Source: Candidatus Nitrosopelagicus sp. (GTDB lineage: Archaea; Thermoproteota; Nitrososphaeria; Nitrososphaerales; Nitrosopumilaceae). Taken from it: a stretch of 41,499 bases of DNA. This document shows positions 1 through 7,852 of this stretch, piece after piece. Position 1 is the first letter of the stretch. Each line of letters starts with the position of its first letter. The DNA is taken from positions 1-41,499 of the forward strand of contig JAOMCX010000011.1 of NCBI GenBank assembly GCA_028345195.1, written 5' to 3'. The notes under the pieces were generated by a model. The model worked only from the letters and a program-made list of their open reading frames with translations, searched no databases and was not told the DNA's origin. The position numbers and the translations under genes were made by a program.

Positions 1-388
1 TACACCAACGACCATAGTCTGCGCCTTTTCCATCTTCAACTTCTGCAAAGTTTTTGTCGACTGTGGTTGCTTTCTTGCCATCAGCAATATATGCATACCA
101 AGAGCCGTCAACACCTTGTGCCATGATAACTTTCTTACCGTCAATTGTAACGTCAGGCATACCGTATGCCTCATCCAGTCTGTTAATAGCTGGATCAGTA
201 ACTACGATTTCTAAGACCTGACCGCCGTAGAATTTACTTCCACCGGCGTCTTCGACTGATACCCACAAGTATTGGTTAGCTGCTGCTGCTTCTGGCATCA
301 TACCAGGAACAGCGAAGCTAACACTACCTGCTAGCATAATAGTCATTAAGGTTAGACTAGTTATTTTTCGTCCTAATTCTTTATTCAT
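1..388 (-). CDS. S-layer protein, N-terminal part (runs off the window)
   Basis: The first 129 codons of a minus-strand gene whose 3' part lies outside the window. The product starts MNKELGRK, has a hydrophobic signal segment at about residues 10-26 and an Ala-rich likely cleavage region (EAAAAN) near 34-39, then a beta-rich extracellular domain beginning NQYLWVSVEDAGG. This matches my memory of the S-layer protein of Nitrosopumilus, the lattice that forms the outer cell envelope of ammonia-oxidising archaea. The ATG lies about 30 bases below a TATA-like element, with a long upstream spacer, which fits a strongly expressed single gene. Codon choice is richer in C and G than in neighbouring genes (GGC, GAC, GTC, TAC), as expected for a very abundant protein. 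The identification rests on the N-terminus only. Confidence 0.8.
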   Translation of the reverse strand, partial: MNKELGRKITSLTLMTIMLAGSVSFAVPGMMPEAAAANQYLWVSVEDAGGSKFYGGQVLEIVVTDPAINRLDEAYGMPDVTIDGKKVIMAQGVDGSWYAYIADGKKATTVDKNFAEVEDGKGADYGRWC

Positions 389-413
389 GTTATTACAATT
401 TTGTCAAAATTTT

Positions 414-424
414 GGTATTTAACC
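414..424 (-). promoter_or_regulatory. TATA-like element of the S-layer gene
   Basis: The minus strand reads GGTTAAATACC, centred about 31 bases upstream of the S-layer ATG. Archaeal TATA boxes usually lie about 25 bases before the transcription start, so the predicted leader is only a few bases. The match to the archaeal consensus is moderate. Confidence 0.4.
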
Positions 425-505
425 TTAATGAACAAATTACACATTTTTGATCCATTTCTTCTAAAAAATAGAATATTACAGCTTAATACAACAAATTATT
501 GCAAA

Positions 506-570
506 AAACTATGTAAATTCTATAGTTTATTTTTGAACTATGTAAATTGTAAAAAACTACATAGTTTATT
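506..570. repeat. Cluster of ACTATGTA-type inverted and direct repeats
   Basis: AAACTAT at 506-512 pairs with ATAGTTT at 522-528 (9-base spacer). AACTATGTA at 536-544 pairs perfectly with TACATAGTT at 558-566 (13-base spacer). ACTATGTAAATT occurs twice as a direct repeat at 508-519 and 537-548. The cluster lies 118-180 bases upstream of the S-layer start, so it could be a set of regulator-binding sites or RNA hairpins. Related CTATG/CATAG words recur at 667-688. Confidence 0.6.
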
Positions 571-671
571 GTGACTGTGAGAAAAACCGCAACAGCATAA
601 AATAGAAAAAAATGAACAATGGATAAGTCCTCAGCGGATCTTATATCCAAAAATCACTCAAATTAACTATG

Positions 672-774
672 AAAAGCGGTTCACATAGCAAACTACAAAA
701 TTTTTGTCGTCATAGCCAACCCTTACAAGAAATGTCATTTGTATGTAGAATTTTTTATTGCTAGAACCGCTTTT
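672..774. repeat. 11-base inverted repeat, 81-base spacer
   Basis: AAAAGCGGTTC at 672-682 is the exact reverse complement of GAACCGCTTTT at 764-774. The right arm ends eight bases from the thermosome stop. On the minus-strand transcript the two arms could pair to form a long-range stem just after the thermosome coding region, as a 3' structure, processing signal or part of an untranslated RNA. Confidence 0.5.
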
Positions 775-782
775 TGTAAAAC

Positions 783-2414
783 TTATCCCATTGGTGGCAT
801 TCCAGGAGGCATACCGCCGCCAGAACCGCCAGAGATTGCAATTACATCATCAATTCTAAGAATCATTGATGCAGCTTCTGTAGCAGATTTGATAATCTGT
901 TCTTTTACTACAACCGGTTCAACAATATTTTGAGATAACATGTCTGCTACTCTTCCTTCTTTTGCATTAATTCCGGTCCATTTTTTACCTTCACTTTGTC
1001 TTGCACGTAATTTAACCATAGTATCAATTGGGTCCATACCTGCATTTTCTGCAATAGTTAATGGAATAATTTCTAATGCCTCTGCAAATTTGTTAATTGC
1101 TAATTGTTGTCTTCCTTCAAATCTTTCAGACCAATCTTTCAAAAATGATGCCAATACAGCTTCTGGTGCACCACCACCTGCTACAATTTCTGGTTTTTCA
1201 ATTACATCTTTAACAACCATTAAAGAATCATGAATAGAACGGTCTACTTCATCAACTACACGTTGAGAACCACCACGAATTAGTAATGTTACAGATTGTG
1301 GATTTTTACATCCTTCAATGAAAACCCATTTATCAGATTCAACTTTCTTTTGTTGAACTAAGTTTGCTGCACCTAAATCTTTTTCAGAAATATCATCAAT
1401 GTTTGAAGTAATACGTGCACCAGTTGCTTTTGCAAGTTTTGTCATATCACTTTCTTTTACACGTCTTACAGCTAAAATTCCATGTTTTGATAAAAAGTGT
1501 TGAGCCATATCATCAATTCCTTTTTGACAGATTACAACGTTTGCACCGATTGCATGAACTTTTTCTACCATTGTTTTAATCATTCTATTTTCTTCTTCAA
1601 GGAACATTTGCATTTGTGTTGGATCATTAATTCTAATTTCTGCACTCATCTCTGTTTTTTCAACTTCCATTGCAGTGTTAAGTAAAGCAATTTTTGCTTG
1701 TTGTATTTTCTTTGGCATACCAGAGTGTACAACTTCTTTATCCAAAACAATTCCTTTAATCAATGCAGTATCTTGAATTGAACCACCAGCTTTTTTCTCA
1801 ACTTTAAGATTATCAAGATCAACAGATGATTTGTTATCACTTGTTTCGGTAATATTCATAATTGAGTCAACAACAATTTTTGAAAGAGATTCACTATCTT
1901 CAGAAATTAATTTTGATTCCATACTTGTGCTTGCAACTTGTAACAATGTTTCTCTGTCATCAGGACTTACTTTTTTTGATATTTCAGATAAAATCTCTAG
2001 TGCTTTTTCAGAGGCTGCTTGAAAGCCTTCAATGATAACTGAAGAGTGTACATCTTTTTTTAGTAATTCTTCTGCTTTTGCAAGTAAAGTTCCGGCAAAG
2101 ATAACAGAGGATGTTGTTCCATCTCCAACTTCATTATCGATAGTTTTTGAAATTTCGATCATCATTTTAGCAGCTGGATGTTGTGCATCAATTTCTTTTA
2201 GAATTGTTGCACCATCATTTGTAATTGTAACGTCACCTAAGGAATCAACAAGCATTTTGTCAAGTCCACGTGGACCTAAACTTGATTTTACAATATCTGC
2301 AACCATTTTTGCAGCCATGATATTGTTTTTTTGAGCATCTCTACCTTTTTCTTGTAAAGCGCTTTCTTTTAGGACTAAAACAGGTCCATTGGGTGTTTGT
2401 TGTATTGAGGCCAC
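783..2414 (-). CDS. ths: Thermosome subunit (group II chaperonin, Hsp60/CCT family)
   Basis: ATP-driven cytosolic chaperonin that folds proteins inside a double-ring cage with a built-in lid. The 543-residue length is normal. Visible family signatures are LGPRGLDKM (46-54), TITNDGAT (63-70), the ATP-binding GDGTT (97-101) and a Gly/Met-rich C-terminal tail ([10 protein letters not shown]) typical of archaeal thermosomes, which projects into the cavity. The start is a GTG at 2412-2414. A near-ideal TATA box at 2434-2446 lies about 26 bases upstream, so the mRNA should be leaderless and the gene transcribed independently of the adenine-deaminase-like gene before it. Thaumarchaea can carry more than one thermosome gene, so alpha or beta cannot be assigned here. 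Confidence 0.97.
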   Translation of the reverse strand: MASIQQTPNGPVLVLKESALQEKGRDAQKNNIMAAKMVADIVKSSLGPRGLDKMLVDSLGDVTITNDGATILKEIDAQHPAAKMMIEISKTIDNEVGDGTTSSVIFAGTLLAKAEELLKKDVHSSVIIEGFQAASEKALEILSEISKKVSPDDRETLLQVASTSMESKLISEDSESLSKIVVDSIMNITETSDNKSSVDLDNLKVEKKAGGSIQDTALIKGIVLDKEVVHSGMPKKIQQAKIALLNTAMEVEKTEMSAEIRINDPTQMQMFLEEENRMIKTMVEKVHAIGANVVICQKGIDDMAQHFLSKHGILAVRRVKESDMTKLAKATGARITSNIDDISEKDLGAANLVQQKKVESDKWVFIEGCKNPQSVTLLIRGGSQRVVDEVDRSIHDSLMVVKDVIEKPEIVAGGGAPEAVLASFLKDWSERFEGRQQLAINKFAEALEIIPLTIAENAGMDPIDTMVKLRARQSEGKKWTGINAKEGRVADMLSQNIVEPVVVKEQIIKSATEAASMILRIDDVIAISGGSGGGMPPGMPPMG

Positions 2415-2433
2415 GGATATTTTTCTACGAATT

Positions 2434-2446
2434 CCCTTTTTATAGG
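2434..2446 (-). promoter_or_regulatory. TATA box of the thermosome gene, overlapping the upstream stop codon
   Basis: The minus strand reads CCTATAAAAAGGG, a strong archaeal TATA box centred about 26 bases above the GTG start of the thermosome. The TAA stop codon of the upstream gene (2440-2442) is part of the TATAA. The spacing implies a leaderless transcript. Confidence 0.75.
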
Positions 2447-4212
2447 TTAGTCTGGATCGTTGGGATAAACGTTCTAGACTTTACATCTACAATACCACTG
2501 TACAATATTCTAATGTCAGGTAATGCCAAGAAAGGCAGGAATAAAGGAATTAGATGTGGTTTTTTAAATTTGCAACCAGAATCAGATAAAACATCATTAA
2601 TTTTTGTAAAGTTTCTTGTTACTTTTTCAATTGTGTCAGTAGAAATTATCCCACCCATTTGGAATGGTAAAGATGCCAATGTTTTGCCATTTTTTACAAC
2701 AATTAATCCACCTTGTGACTTTGTGAGTTTATTGCATGCATCAGCCATATCACTCTCATTTGAACCAATGACTATCATATCATTTTCGTGAAAACTCCAC
2801 GTGGATGCAAATGCACCAATATCAGCTCCAAAATTTTCTAAAAATCCAACAGCATGAGTTTTACTACCAAACGTTCTATCTAGTGCAGCTACTTTCCAGA
2901 TATCTTTATCATACGATGCAACGACATTCGAGTCTTTAACATCTAAATCAGAGGTATTCTTTTTTGTGACAATTTCAGTTTTCATTGAAATTGTATTTAC
3001 AGTTTCAACATTATTTTTTGAATTTACATTAAAAAAATTTGCTTGTAATTTTGGAATTTTAACAGTTTTTTGCATCCAAGTTGGTATTTTAGGTGTATGA
3101 ACTTGCTGGATAAGTTTCCCATTAGAAACAACAATTTTTCCACCTAAGATTACTTTGTTAATTTTTATTTTTTTGTAGTCATCTAAAATTAAAATATCAG
3201 CAATTTTTCCAGGACCAATTCCACCAAATTCATTTCCCATTTTGTAATAATCAAAACAATTTCGTGATGCCATAGAAATAGCATCAATTGGATTCATTCC
3301 AAGTTTAATTGATTCTCTAACACAATGATCAATGTGACCAATGTTTGTAATGTCAGAAGGATCTAAACCATCAGAACAAAACATTAATCGATTTTTATAT
3401 ATTTTATTAGATAATACTAAAGGAACAATTTCTTTCAAGTCTCTACGAATTGAACCCTCTCTAATCATTATCCACATACCAAGACGTAATCGCTCTAACA
3501 CTTGATCAAAATTTATGGGTTCATGACAAGAAAAAATTCCTGATGCAATGTAAGAGTTTAATTTTTTACCACTTGCTCCAGCCGTGTGACCGTTAATTAT
3601 ACAATGATTCTCATGCATTTGTTTTAATGACTTTATTGTTTTAGGATCGCGTTTGGTAACTTTTGTCCAAGCAAAGACTTCACCTAGACCAACAACAGAT
3701 TGTAATCCAATTGCATCTTTTTCCTCTTCTATACTAAGGGTTTTTCCATGACTAAATCTTCTATCAACTGGTAAACCTCCAGGTATTGTATGAAAAAATC
3801 TCATTGGTAAATTTTGAGTTTGTCGTAAAAATTCCTTGAAACCACGATAGCCACATACGCTTACAATATCAATAGAATCTGGGAAAAGTGAAGTTACGCC
3901 ACATAGTAATGATTTTTTTACAAATTCTGCAGGTGTCACAAAATGATCAATGTGTATATGAGGATCAACAAAACTTGGACAAACATGCTTATTTTTTACA
4001 TCTAAAACTTTGGTTTTTGGACCACGTGTGTGAGATGCGTCATTACCTACAAATGCAATTCTATCATTTTTGATTGATATCTGAATTTTTTCTTGTATTT
4101 CATTTGTATAGACATTGATTAAAGAACAATTTTCTAAAATTAGATCTGCATGACTATCTCCAATAGACACTGAATTAATTTCAGATAATACTGAAGAAAA
4201 TTTAGTGTGCAT
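2440..4212 (-). CDS. ade: Adenine deaminase-like amidohydrolase
   Basis: The 590-residue length and two-part layout match adenine deaminase, which hydrolyses adenine to hypoxanthine and ammonia in purine salvage. The metal ligands expected of the family are present: HIH at 85-87, the glutamate in VVGLGEVF, histidines in INGHTAG and SCHEP, and the aspartate in FCSDG. The C-terminal adenine-deaminase domain (KVAALDRTFG to SLPFQMGGI) is also there. Departures from the usual family pattern are PDSIDIV at 111-117, where DPHE-type sequence is usual, and WSFHEND, where SxAHDSHN is usual, so the substrate may differ. The start is an ATG about 26 bases below a TATA element shared with the divergent eL42 gene. 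The class is secure; the exact substrate is not. Confidence 0.82.
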   Translation of the reverse strand: MHTKFSSVLSEINSVSIGDSHADLILENCSLINVYTNEIQEKIQISIKNDRIAFVGNDASHTRGPKTKVLDVKNKHVCPSFVDPHIHIDHFVTPAEFVKKSLLCGVTSLFPDSIDIVSVCGYRGFKEFLRQTQNLPMRFFHTIPGGLPVDRRFSHGKTLSIEEEKDAIGLQSVVGLGEVFAWTKVTKRDPKTIKSLKQMHENHCIINGHTAGASGKKLNSYIASGIFSCHEPINFDQVLERLRLGMWIMIREGSIRRDLKEIVPLVLSNKIYKNRLMFCSDGLDPSDITNIGHIDHCVRESIKLGMNPIDAISMASRNCFDYYKMGNEFGGIGPGKIADILILDDYKKIKINKVILGGKIVVSNGKLIQQVHTPKIPTWMQKTVKIPKLQANFFNVNSKNNVETVNTISMKTEIVTKKNTSDLDVKDSNVVASYDKDIWKVAALDRTFGSKTHAVGFLENFGADIGAFASTWSFHENDMIVIGSNESDMADACNKLTKSQGGLIVVKNGKTLASLPFQMGGIISTDTIEKVTRNFTKINDVLSDSGCKFKKPHLIPLFLPFLALPDIRILYSGIVDVKSRTFIPTIQTNL

Positions 4213-4232
4213 ATCTCAATGCAGTCTCAGAT

Positions 4233-4243
4233 ATTATTATACA
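4233..4243. promoter_or_regulatory. Shared divergent TATA element (ade-like gene / eL42)
   Basis: The AT-rich core ATTATTATACA is centred about 26 bases above the minus-strand ATG at 4212, implying a leaderless mRNA. In the other direction it would place a plus-strand start near 4265, leaving a short leader that contains the GAGG motif (4272-4275) in front of the eL42 ATG. A second plus-strand TATA candidate, GTTTAAATTA, lies at 4254-4263. Confidence 0.45.
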
Positions 4244-4284
4244 TTGAAGCGATGTTTAAATTACGGTCAGCGAGGCACAATACT

Positions 4285-4566
4285 ATGAATTTGCCAAAAG
4301 AGACTAGATCATATTGTCCAAAATGTAAAAGTCATCAAAAAATGAAAGTCTCAATTTACAAAGCTGGAAAAAGAAGAGGTTCAGCAGCAGGCGAAAGAAG
4401 ACATGCCTTAAGAAAAAAGGGATATGGTGGACAGAAATTCCCAAAACTTGCAAAACCTGCTAAAACTACTAAAAAAGTTACATTAATTGAAACATGTACA
4501 ACATGTAAAAAGAAAATGATGAATAAAGGTATTAGAATTAGGAAATTCGAGTTGATAGCAGCATGA
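4285..4566 (+). CDS. rpl44e: Large-subunit ribosomal protein eL42 (L44e)
   Basis: Protein of the 50S E-site region. The 93 residues begin MNLPKETRSYCPKC and contain a zinc ribbon built from CPKC near the N-terminus and CTTC near residues 72-75. Between them is the conserved basic stretch RRGSAAGERRHALRKKGYGG that contacts rRNA and the tRNA CCA end. An in-frame ATG exists upstream at 4207, but 4285 matches the family N-terminus and has GAGG nine bases before it. The stop overlaps the start of eS27 (ATGA), so the two are translationally coupled, an arrangement common in archaea. Confidence 0.96.
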   Translation: MNLPKETRSYCPKCKSHQKMKVSIYKAGKRRGSAAGERRHALRKKGYGGQKFPKLAKPAKTTKKVTLIETCTTCKKKMMNKGIRIRKFELIAA

Positions 4567-4760
4567 AAAAAGATCACGTTTTGGTTCCAGAACCAAGTAG
4601 TAAATTCAACAAAGTGAAATGTCATGAATGTGAGGAAGAGCAAATTGTATACTCTCATAGCTCTACACAAGTAATTTGTAATTCATGTGGAAATGTTTTA
4701 TCAAAAGCAACAGGTTCAGTTGCTCAAATAAACGGTAAAATTTTAGAAACTACCGAGTAA
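4563..4760 (+). CDS. rps27e: Small-subunit ribosomal protein eS27 (S27e)
   Basis: A 65-residue zinc-ribbon protein of the 30S subunit. The four zinc ligands are in CHEC (20-23) and CNSC (39-42), followed by the usual short C-terminal beta segment (LSKATGSVAQINGKILE). The ATG overlaps the TGA of eL42. The last 18 bases overlap the 3' end of the convergent cobY gene, so no room remains for a terminator between the two transcripts. Confidence 0.95.
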   Translation: MKKDHVLVPEPSSKFNKVKCHECEEEQIVYSHSSTQVICNSCGNVLSKATGSVAQINGKILETTE

Positions 4761-5327
4761 TTCAAAATCAGTTTTTGTATTTACATTCAAACATACACGT
4801 TTGTCATTAATTATGATATAATTTTCTTGAACAGAATCAAAATTTTTAATCTTACTTGCGTTTACAATAGAAATACCAGTATGTACATGATCCTCTTCAT
4901 TAAATGAAACAATACATTCAGGTTCTAAATTCAAAGATGATTGAAATGCCTTTGTTGTAATAATACTAGTCCATATTTTTTCAGGATTTCTAGCATCAAC
5001 TATTTGTTTGACTATATTTCCATCCAAAAGAGGCAAATCTCCAGAAGTGACAAATATGTGATCATCTAATTTTTTCAGAACATAGTTTAGATCTGTTACA
5101 AAATTTTCTCCTAAAGTTTCAAGAACTTCTATATCATTTTTAGTAAGAATTTTGTGTGTTTGTGGTGAATTTGGACTAGTTACCGCAATAATTTTTTCAA
5201 AACAATTTGAATTTTTTAATGCGTCAATAACATGTAAAATAAGTGGTTTTTTGTATTCAAGTAATAATTTTTCTTGGTTACTTTGCATTCTGGTTCCTTT
5301 TCCACCAGCCATAATAAGACCAATCAT
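4743..5327 (-). CDS. cobY: Adenosylcobinamide-phosphate guanylyltransferase CobY
   Basis: Transfers GMP from GTP to adenosylcobinamide phosphate, giving the GDP-activated intermediate used by CobS. The 194-residue protein opens with the nucleotidyltransferase signature MAGGKGTRM (residues 7-15) and has the metal-binding region TSGDLPLL. It is the archaeal non-homologous replacement of bacterial CobU, consistent with its place beside CobS and CbiB. It is the last gene of the cobalamin operon: its ATG overlaps the CobS stop by four bases and its 3' end overlaps eS27 on the other strand. Other small MobA-like nucleotidyltransferases look similar, so context carries part of the assignment. Confidence 0.88.
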   Translation of the reverse strand: MIGLIMAGGKGTRMQSNQEKLLLEYKKPLILHVIDALKNSNCFEKIIAVTSPNSPQTHKILTKNDIEVLETLGENFVTDLNYVLKKLDDHIFVTSGDLPLLDGNIVKQIVDARNPEKIWTSIITTKAFQSSLNLEPECIVSFNEEDHVHTGISIVNASKIKNFDSVQENYIIINDKRVCLNVNTKTDFELLGSF

Positions 5328-6049
5328 AATGAAACAAAGATCAATAAAGATGATAATCTAGTTAGTTCGTTACTTGCGCCCATTACATCACCAGTAATTC
5401 CTCCAAAACTTTTTGTGGATAATCCAACTAGAAACATTGTAAGAATAATTCCAGATGCAAAAACTATCAATCCATTCATTTCACCAATAACAATCAACGG
5501 AATAATTGTGATTATTCCAGCTATCAGCAAACGTTTTTTGTCTTTCATAGAATCCATGAAAGGAGAGTTTGAACCTATAGATGCAGAATTTCCTAATCCA
5601 GCCATTAAAACCATTGAGAATTTTGCCATTATTTCACTTAGTAATATGATTTTGAATAGATCCATTCCGCTACTAAATGATAATGCAATGATCATGCCTA
5701 TTGCATACAGCACTATTGAAAATATTCCAGCAGAACCTACAGAAAGATCCTTCATTGCTTTGCGTTTTTTTTCTTTTGTTCCCTTAGTCATTAAACCGTC
5801 TGAAAAATCAGCAAGACCATCAGTATGATGAATTCCAGTTATTACTGCAAGTGATGCAACAACAACCAAAGATACAACAAGCGGTTCAAGATAAAGAGAT
5901 AATCCATAACCTAAACTTCCAACGATGAGTCCTATTACAATTCCAACAATTGGAAAAAGAAACATGTTTTTTGCAATAGAATTAAGATCTGAATTTGATG
6001 TAGGAATAATTGTCAAAAAAGAAAAAACAGAACCAATTTGTTTAAGCAA
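5324..6049 (-). CDS. cobS: Adenosylcobinamide-GDP ribazoletransferase (cobalamin synthase) CobS
   Basis: Membrane enzyme joining adenosylcobinamide-GDP to alpha-ribazole (phosphate) in the last assembly step of cobalamin. Multiple transmembrane helices are visible, together with the family motifs FLTIIPTS near the N-terminus, GIHTDGLADFSDGL-type sequence (ITGIHHTDGLADFSDGLM) and an Asn/Ser/Pro-rich loop. No ATG exists near the start. TTG codons occur at 6076, 6067 and 6049; I chose 6049 because it gives the usual N-terminus (MLKQIGSVFSFLT), has GGAG upstream and limits the overlap with cbiB to eight bases. The longer form from 6076 is possible. Confidence 0.93.
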   Translation of the reverse strand: MLKQIGSVFSFLTIIPTSNSDLNSIAKNMFLFPIVGIVIGLIVGSLGYGLSLYLEPLVVSLVVVASLAVITGIHHTDGLADFSDGLMTKGTKEKKRKAMKDLSVGSAGIFSIVLYAIGMIIALSFSSGMDLFKIILLSEIMAKFSMVLMAGLGNSASIGSNSPFMDSMKDKKRLLIAGIITIIPLIVIGEMNGLIVFASGIILTMFLVGLSTKSFGGITGDVMGASNELTRLSSLLIFVSL

Positions 6050-7013
6050 TGAAAAACAACTCCACAAGTGAAACAAAGAAAATTATAGGAATGGATACAA
6101 TTCCAAAGAAGAGTAAAGACGTAACCTTCATCAGTGTAATTGCGTCTTTAACTTTTTTTGAAGTGATTTCACTATCACCAGTTCCTAAAGAATAATGTTC
6201 AAGTTTTTCAAATTTAGTTCCCAATGCACCAGCAAAAGCAGCCATTGGATATCCTGCATTTGGACTATCTGTTTTTTTTCCATCTCGTTTGAAAATTTCA
6301 TAGCAGTTTTTCCAATCATGTCCTAACAACATTGAACCAAGTACAATTGTGAGACCAGTTAATCTTGAAGGAATATAGTTTAAAATATTATCACAATTTG
6401 CGCCAAACCAACCTAGATTTTTAAACATTAAAGTTTTGTATCCGACCATAGAATCGACAGTGTTTACAATACGATATGTAAATGCACCAGGTAAACCAAA
6501 TATGGCAAAGTAAAACATTGGACCAGTAATTCCATCTACAATATTTTCACTTAGGCTCTCTAAAGTTCCAGATAATATGTGATTTTTATCTAAATTTTTT
6601 GTATTTCTCTTCACGATCATTGATAGATTTGTTCTTGCATTGTTTAGATTATTCTTTTCAACAGCATCTAAAACTGCTAAAGCATGACGTTCCATTCCTT
6701 TAATTGCAATTGTCAATTTGAATAATATTATTCCAGAAATAATAGAAACTAAGATTGATAAAAATTCCACATTAATAAAATCAATACCATATTGTAAACT
6801 AAGTAAAATTACAGTAGAGATAGAAATAGGGATTAGAACAATAAAAATTCCACTAAATTTTTCTAAATTTTGATTTTCATTTTTAATACGAGTTGTTATT
6901 GTCCCAATTAAATTTCCAATCCAAGCAGTTGGATGATAACGATTTCTTGGATCACCTAAAACAAGATCCAATGATATAGCAAGCCCAATTACAATAATTG
7001 ATTCCAGAATCAT
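6042..7013 (-). CDS. cbiB: Adenosylcobinamide-phosphate synthase CbiB
   Basis: Membrane enzyme that attaches (R)-1-aminopropanol phosphate to adenosylcobyric acid; called CobD in the aerobic nomenclature. The 323 residues start with the signature DLVLGDPRNRYHPTAWIG, and the family motifs PMFYFAIFGLPGAFTYRIVNTVDSMVGY and DSPNAGYPMAAFAGALG are present. Several hydrophobic helices indicate an inner-membrane location. The ATG overlaps the stop of the upstream cobyric acid synthase by four bases, so coupling is likely. Confidence 0.95.
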   Translation of the reverse strand: MILESIIVIGLAISLDLVLGDPRNRYHPTAWIGNLIGTITTRIKNENQNLEKFSGIFIVLIPISISTVILLSLQYGIDFINVEFLSILVSIISGIILFKLTIAIKGMERHALAVLDAVEKNNLNNARTNLSMIVKRNTKNLDKNHILSGTLESLSENIVDGITGPMFYFAIFGLPGAFTYRIVNTVDSMVGYKTLMFKNLGWFGANCDNILNYIPSRLTGLTIVLGSMLLGHDWKNCYEIFKRDGKKTDSPNAGYPMAAFAGALGTKFEKLEHYSLGTGDSEITSKKVKDAITLMKVTSLLFFGIVSIPIIFFVSLVELFFIA

Positions 7014-7852
7014 TTCAAAAGTTTCTCCACCTGACGAATATTAAGACTTGACTTTACAACTTTGGCAATTTTGTTTATTTCAGTATCTAATTTTTTTAAA
7101 TTTGAAGCATTCCAATTCAAGTTTTTAGGAGAATTACCAATAGAATCCTCATCGGGTATTTTAAAATCAGTCATTGGAATTGTTGCAAAAACAGGTAATC
7201 CCGTTTTTTGTTTTAATTTTTTATATCCAGGTTTTAAAATTTCAATATCTCCTCGAAATTTATTTATGATAAATCCTTTGACGAGTTCAACATATTTTTT
7301 TTCAATTAACTCCATTGTTCCTACAATACTTGCAAATGCACCACCTCTTTCAATATCTGTAATTAATAATACAGGTGATTTTGTTTTTTGAGCAATTTTC
7401 ATGTTTGTAATGTCAAATTTTTGCAAATTGATTTCAGCAGGAGAGCCTGCACCTTCAAGAAAAATTATTTCATGTGATTGTGAAAGTTTGTCAAAAGAAT
7501 CTAATGATGTTTTAAGACCAGCCTTTAGAACAAAATTTTCATAGTAATCACTGGCATGCATTTTTTTCAAGAATTTTCCATTCACAAATACAGAACTCCT
7601 ATAATTTCCTAGTGGTTTTAGCAATATTGGGTTTTGAGCAGGAACTATGTCAGTACGTGCAGCAACTGCTTGTATTGCTTGTGCTCTAGAAATTTCAAAA
7701 TTTTTACCAATGTATGAAAAATTAGACATATTTTGTGCTTTGAATGGTGATACAGTATAACCAAGATCAGAAAAAATTCTACATAATGCAGTGACAAGTA
7801 TTGTTTTACCAGCACCTGAAGAAGTTCCTTGAATCATTAGTGACTTTACCAT
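7010..7852 (-). CDS. cobQ: Cobyric acid synthase CobQ/CbiP, synthetase domain only
   Basis: Amidates side chains b, d, e and g of adenosylcobyrinic a,c-diamide using ATP. The protein has the DTBS-like P-loop GTSSGAGKT (9-17), the CobQ motifs FKAQNMSNFSY (37-47) and FLEGAGSPAEINL, and DIERGGAFASIVGT. It is only 280 residues long. CobQ is normally close to 500 because a C-terminal class I glutamine amidotransferase domain supplies ammonia, and that domain is absent. The gene ends normally at 7010, where cbiB already begins, so no lost domain is hidden downstream. Free ammonia or a separate glutaminase must serve if the enzyme is active. Its ATG overlaps the upstream gene by seven bases. Confidence 0.88.
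   Translation of the reverse strand: MVKSLMIQGTSSGAGKTILVTALCRIFSDLGYTVSPFKAQNMSNFSYIGKNFEISRAQAIQAVAARTDIVPAQNPILLKPLGNYRSSVFVNGKFLKKMHASDYYENFVLKAGLKTSLDSFDKLSQSHEIIFLEGAGSPAEINLQKFDITNMKIAQKTKSPVLLITDIERGGAFASIVGTMELIEKKYVELVKGFIINKFRGDIEILKPGYKKLKQKTGLPVFATIPMTDFKIPDEDSIGNSPKNLNWNASNLKKLDTEINKIAKVVKSSLNIRQVEKLLK

Larger units (their letters stand above)
389..782. other. Long intergenic spacer upstream of the S-layer gene
   Basis: This 394-base stretch is the only gene-free region over 300 bases in the window. It separates the thermosome stop from the S-layer start, both on the minus strand. I see no convincing ORF: the plus-strand frame starting at 739 runs antisense into the thermosome gene and looks like a shadow. 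The spacer holds a TATA-like element near the S-layer start, a cluster of ACTATGTA-type inverted and direct repeats (506-570), and an 11-base inverted repeat with arms at 672-682 and 764-774. Likely contents are the S-layer control region and the 3' end of the thermosome transcript; a small RNA is possible. Confidence 0.6.

Noticed and set aside
2393-2791. A 132-codon plus-strand frame opposite the start of the thermosome and the end of the adenine-deaminase-like gene
   Set aside because: It is fully antisense to two well-supported genes, has biased shadow composition (Phe/Ser/Ile-rich) and no family resemblance.
5274-5828. A 184-codon plus-strand frame opposite cobS/cobY
   Set aside because: Antisense to a clear membrane protein gene; the Pro/Ile/Ser-rich product has no recognisable motif.
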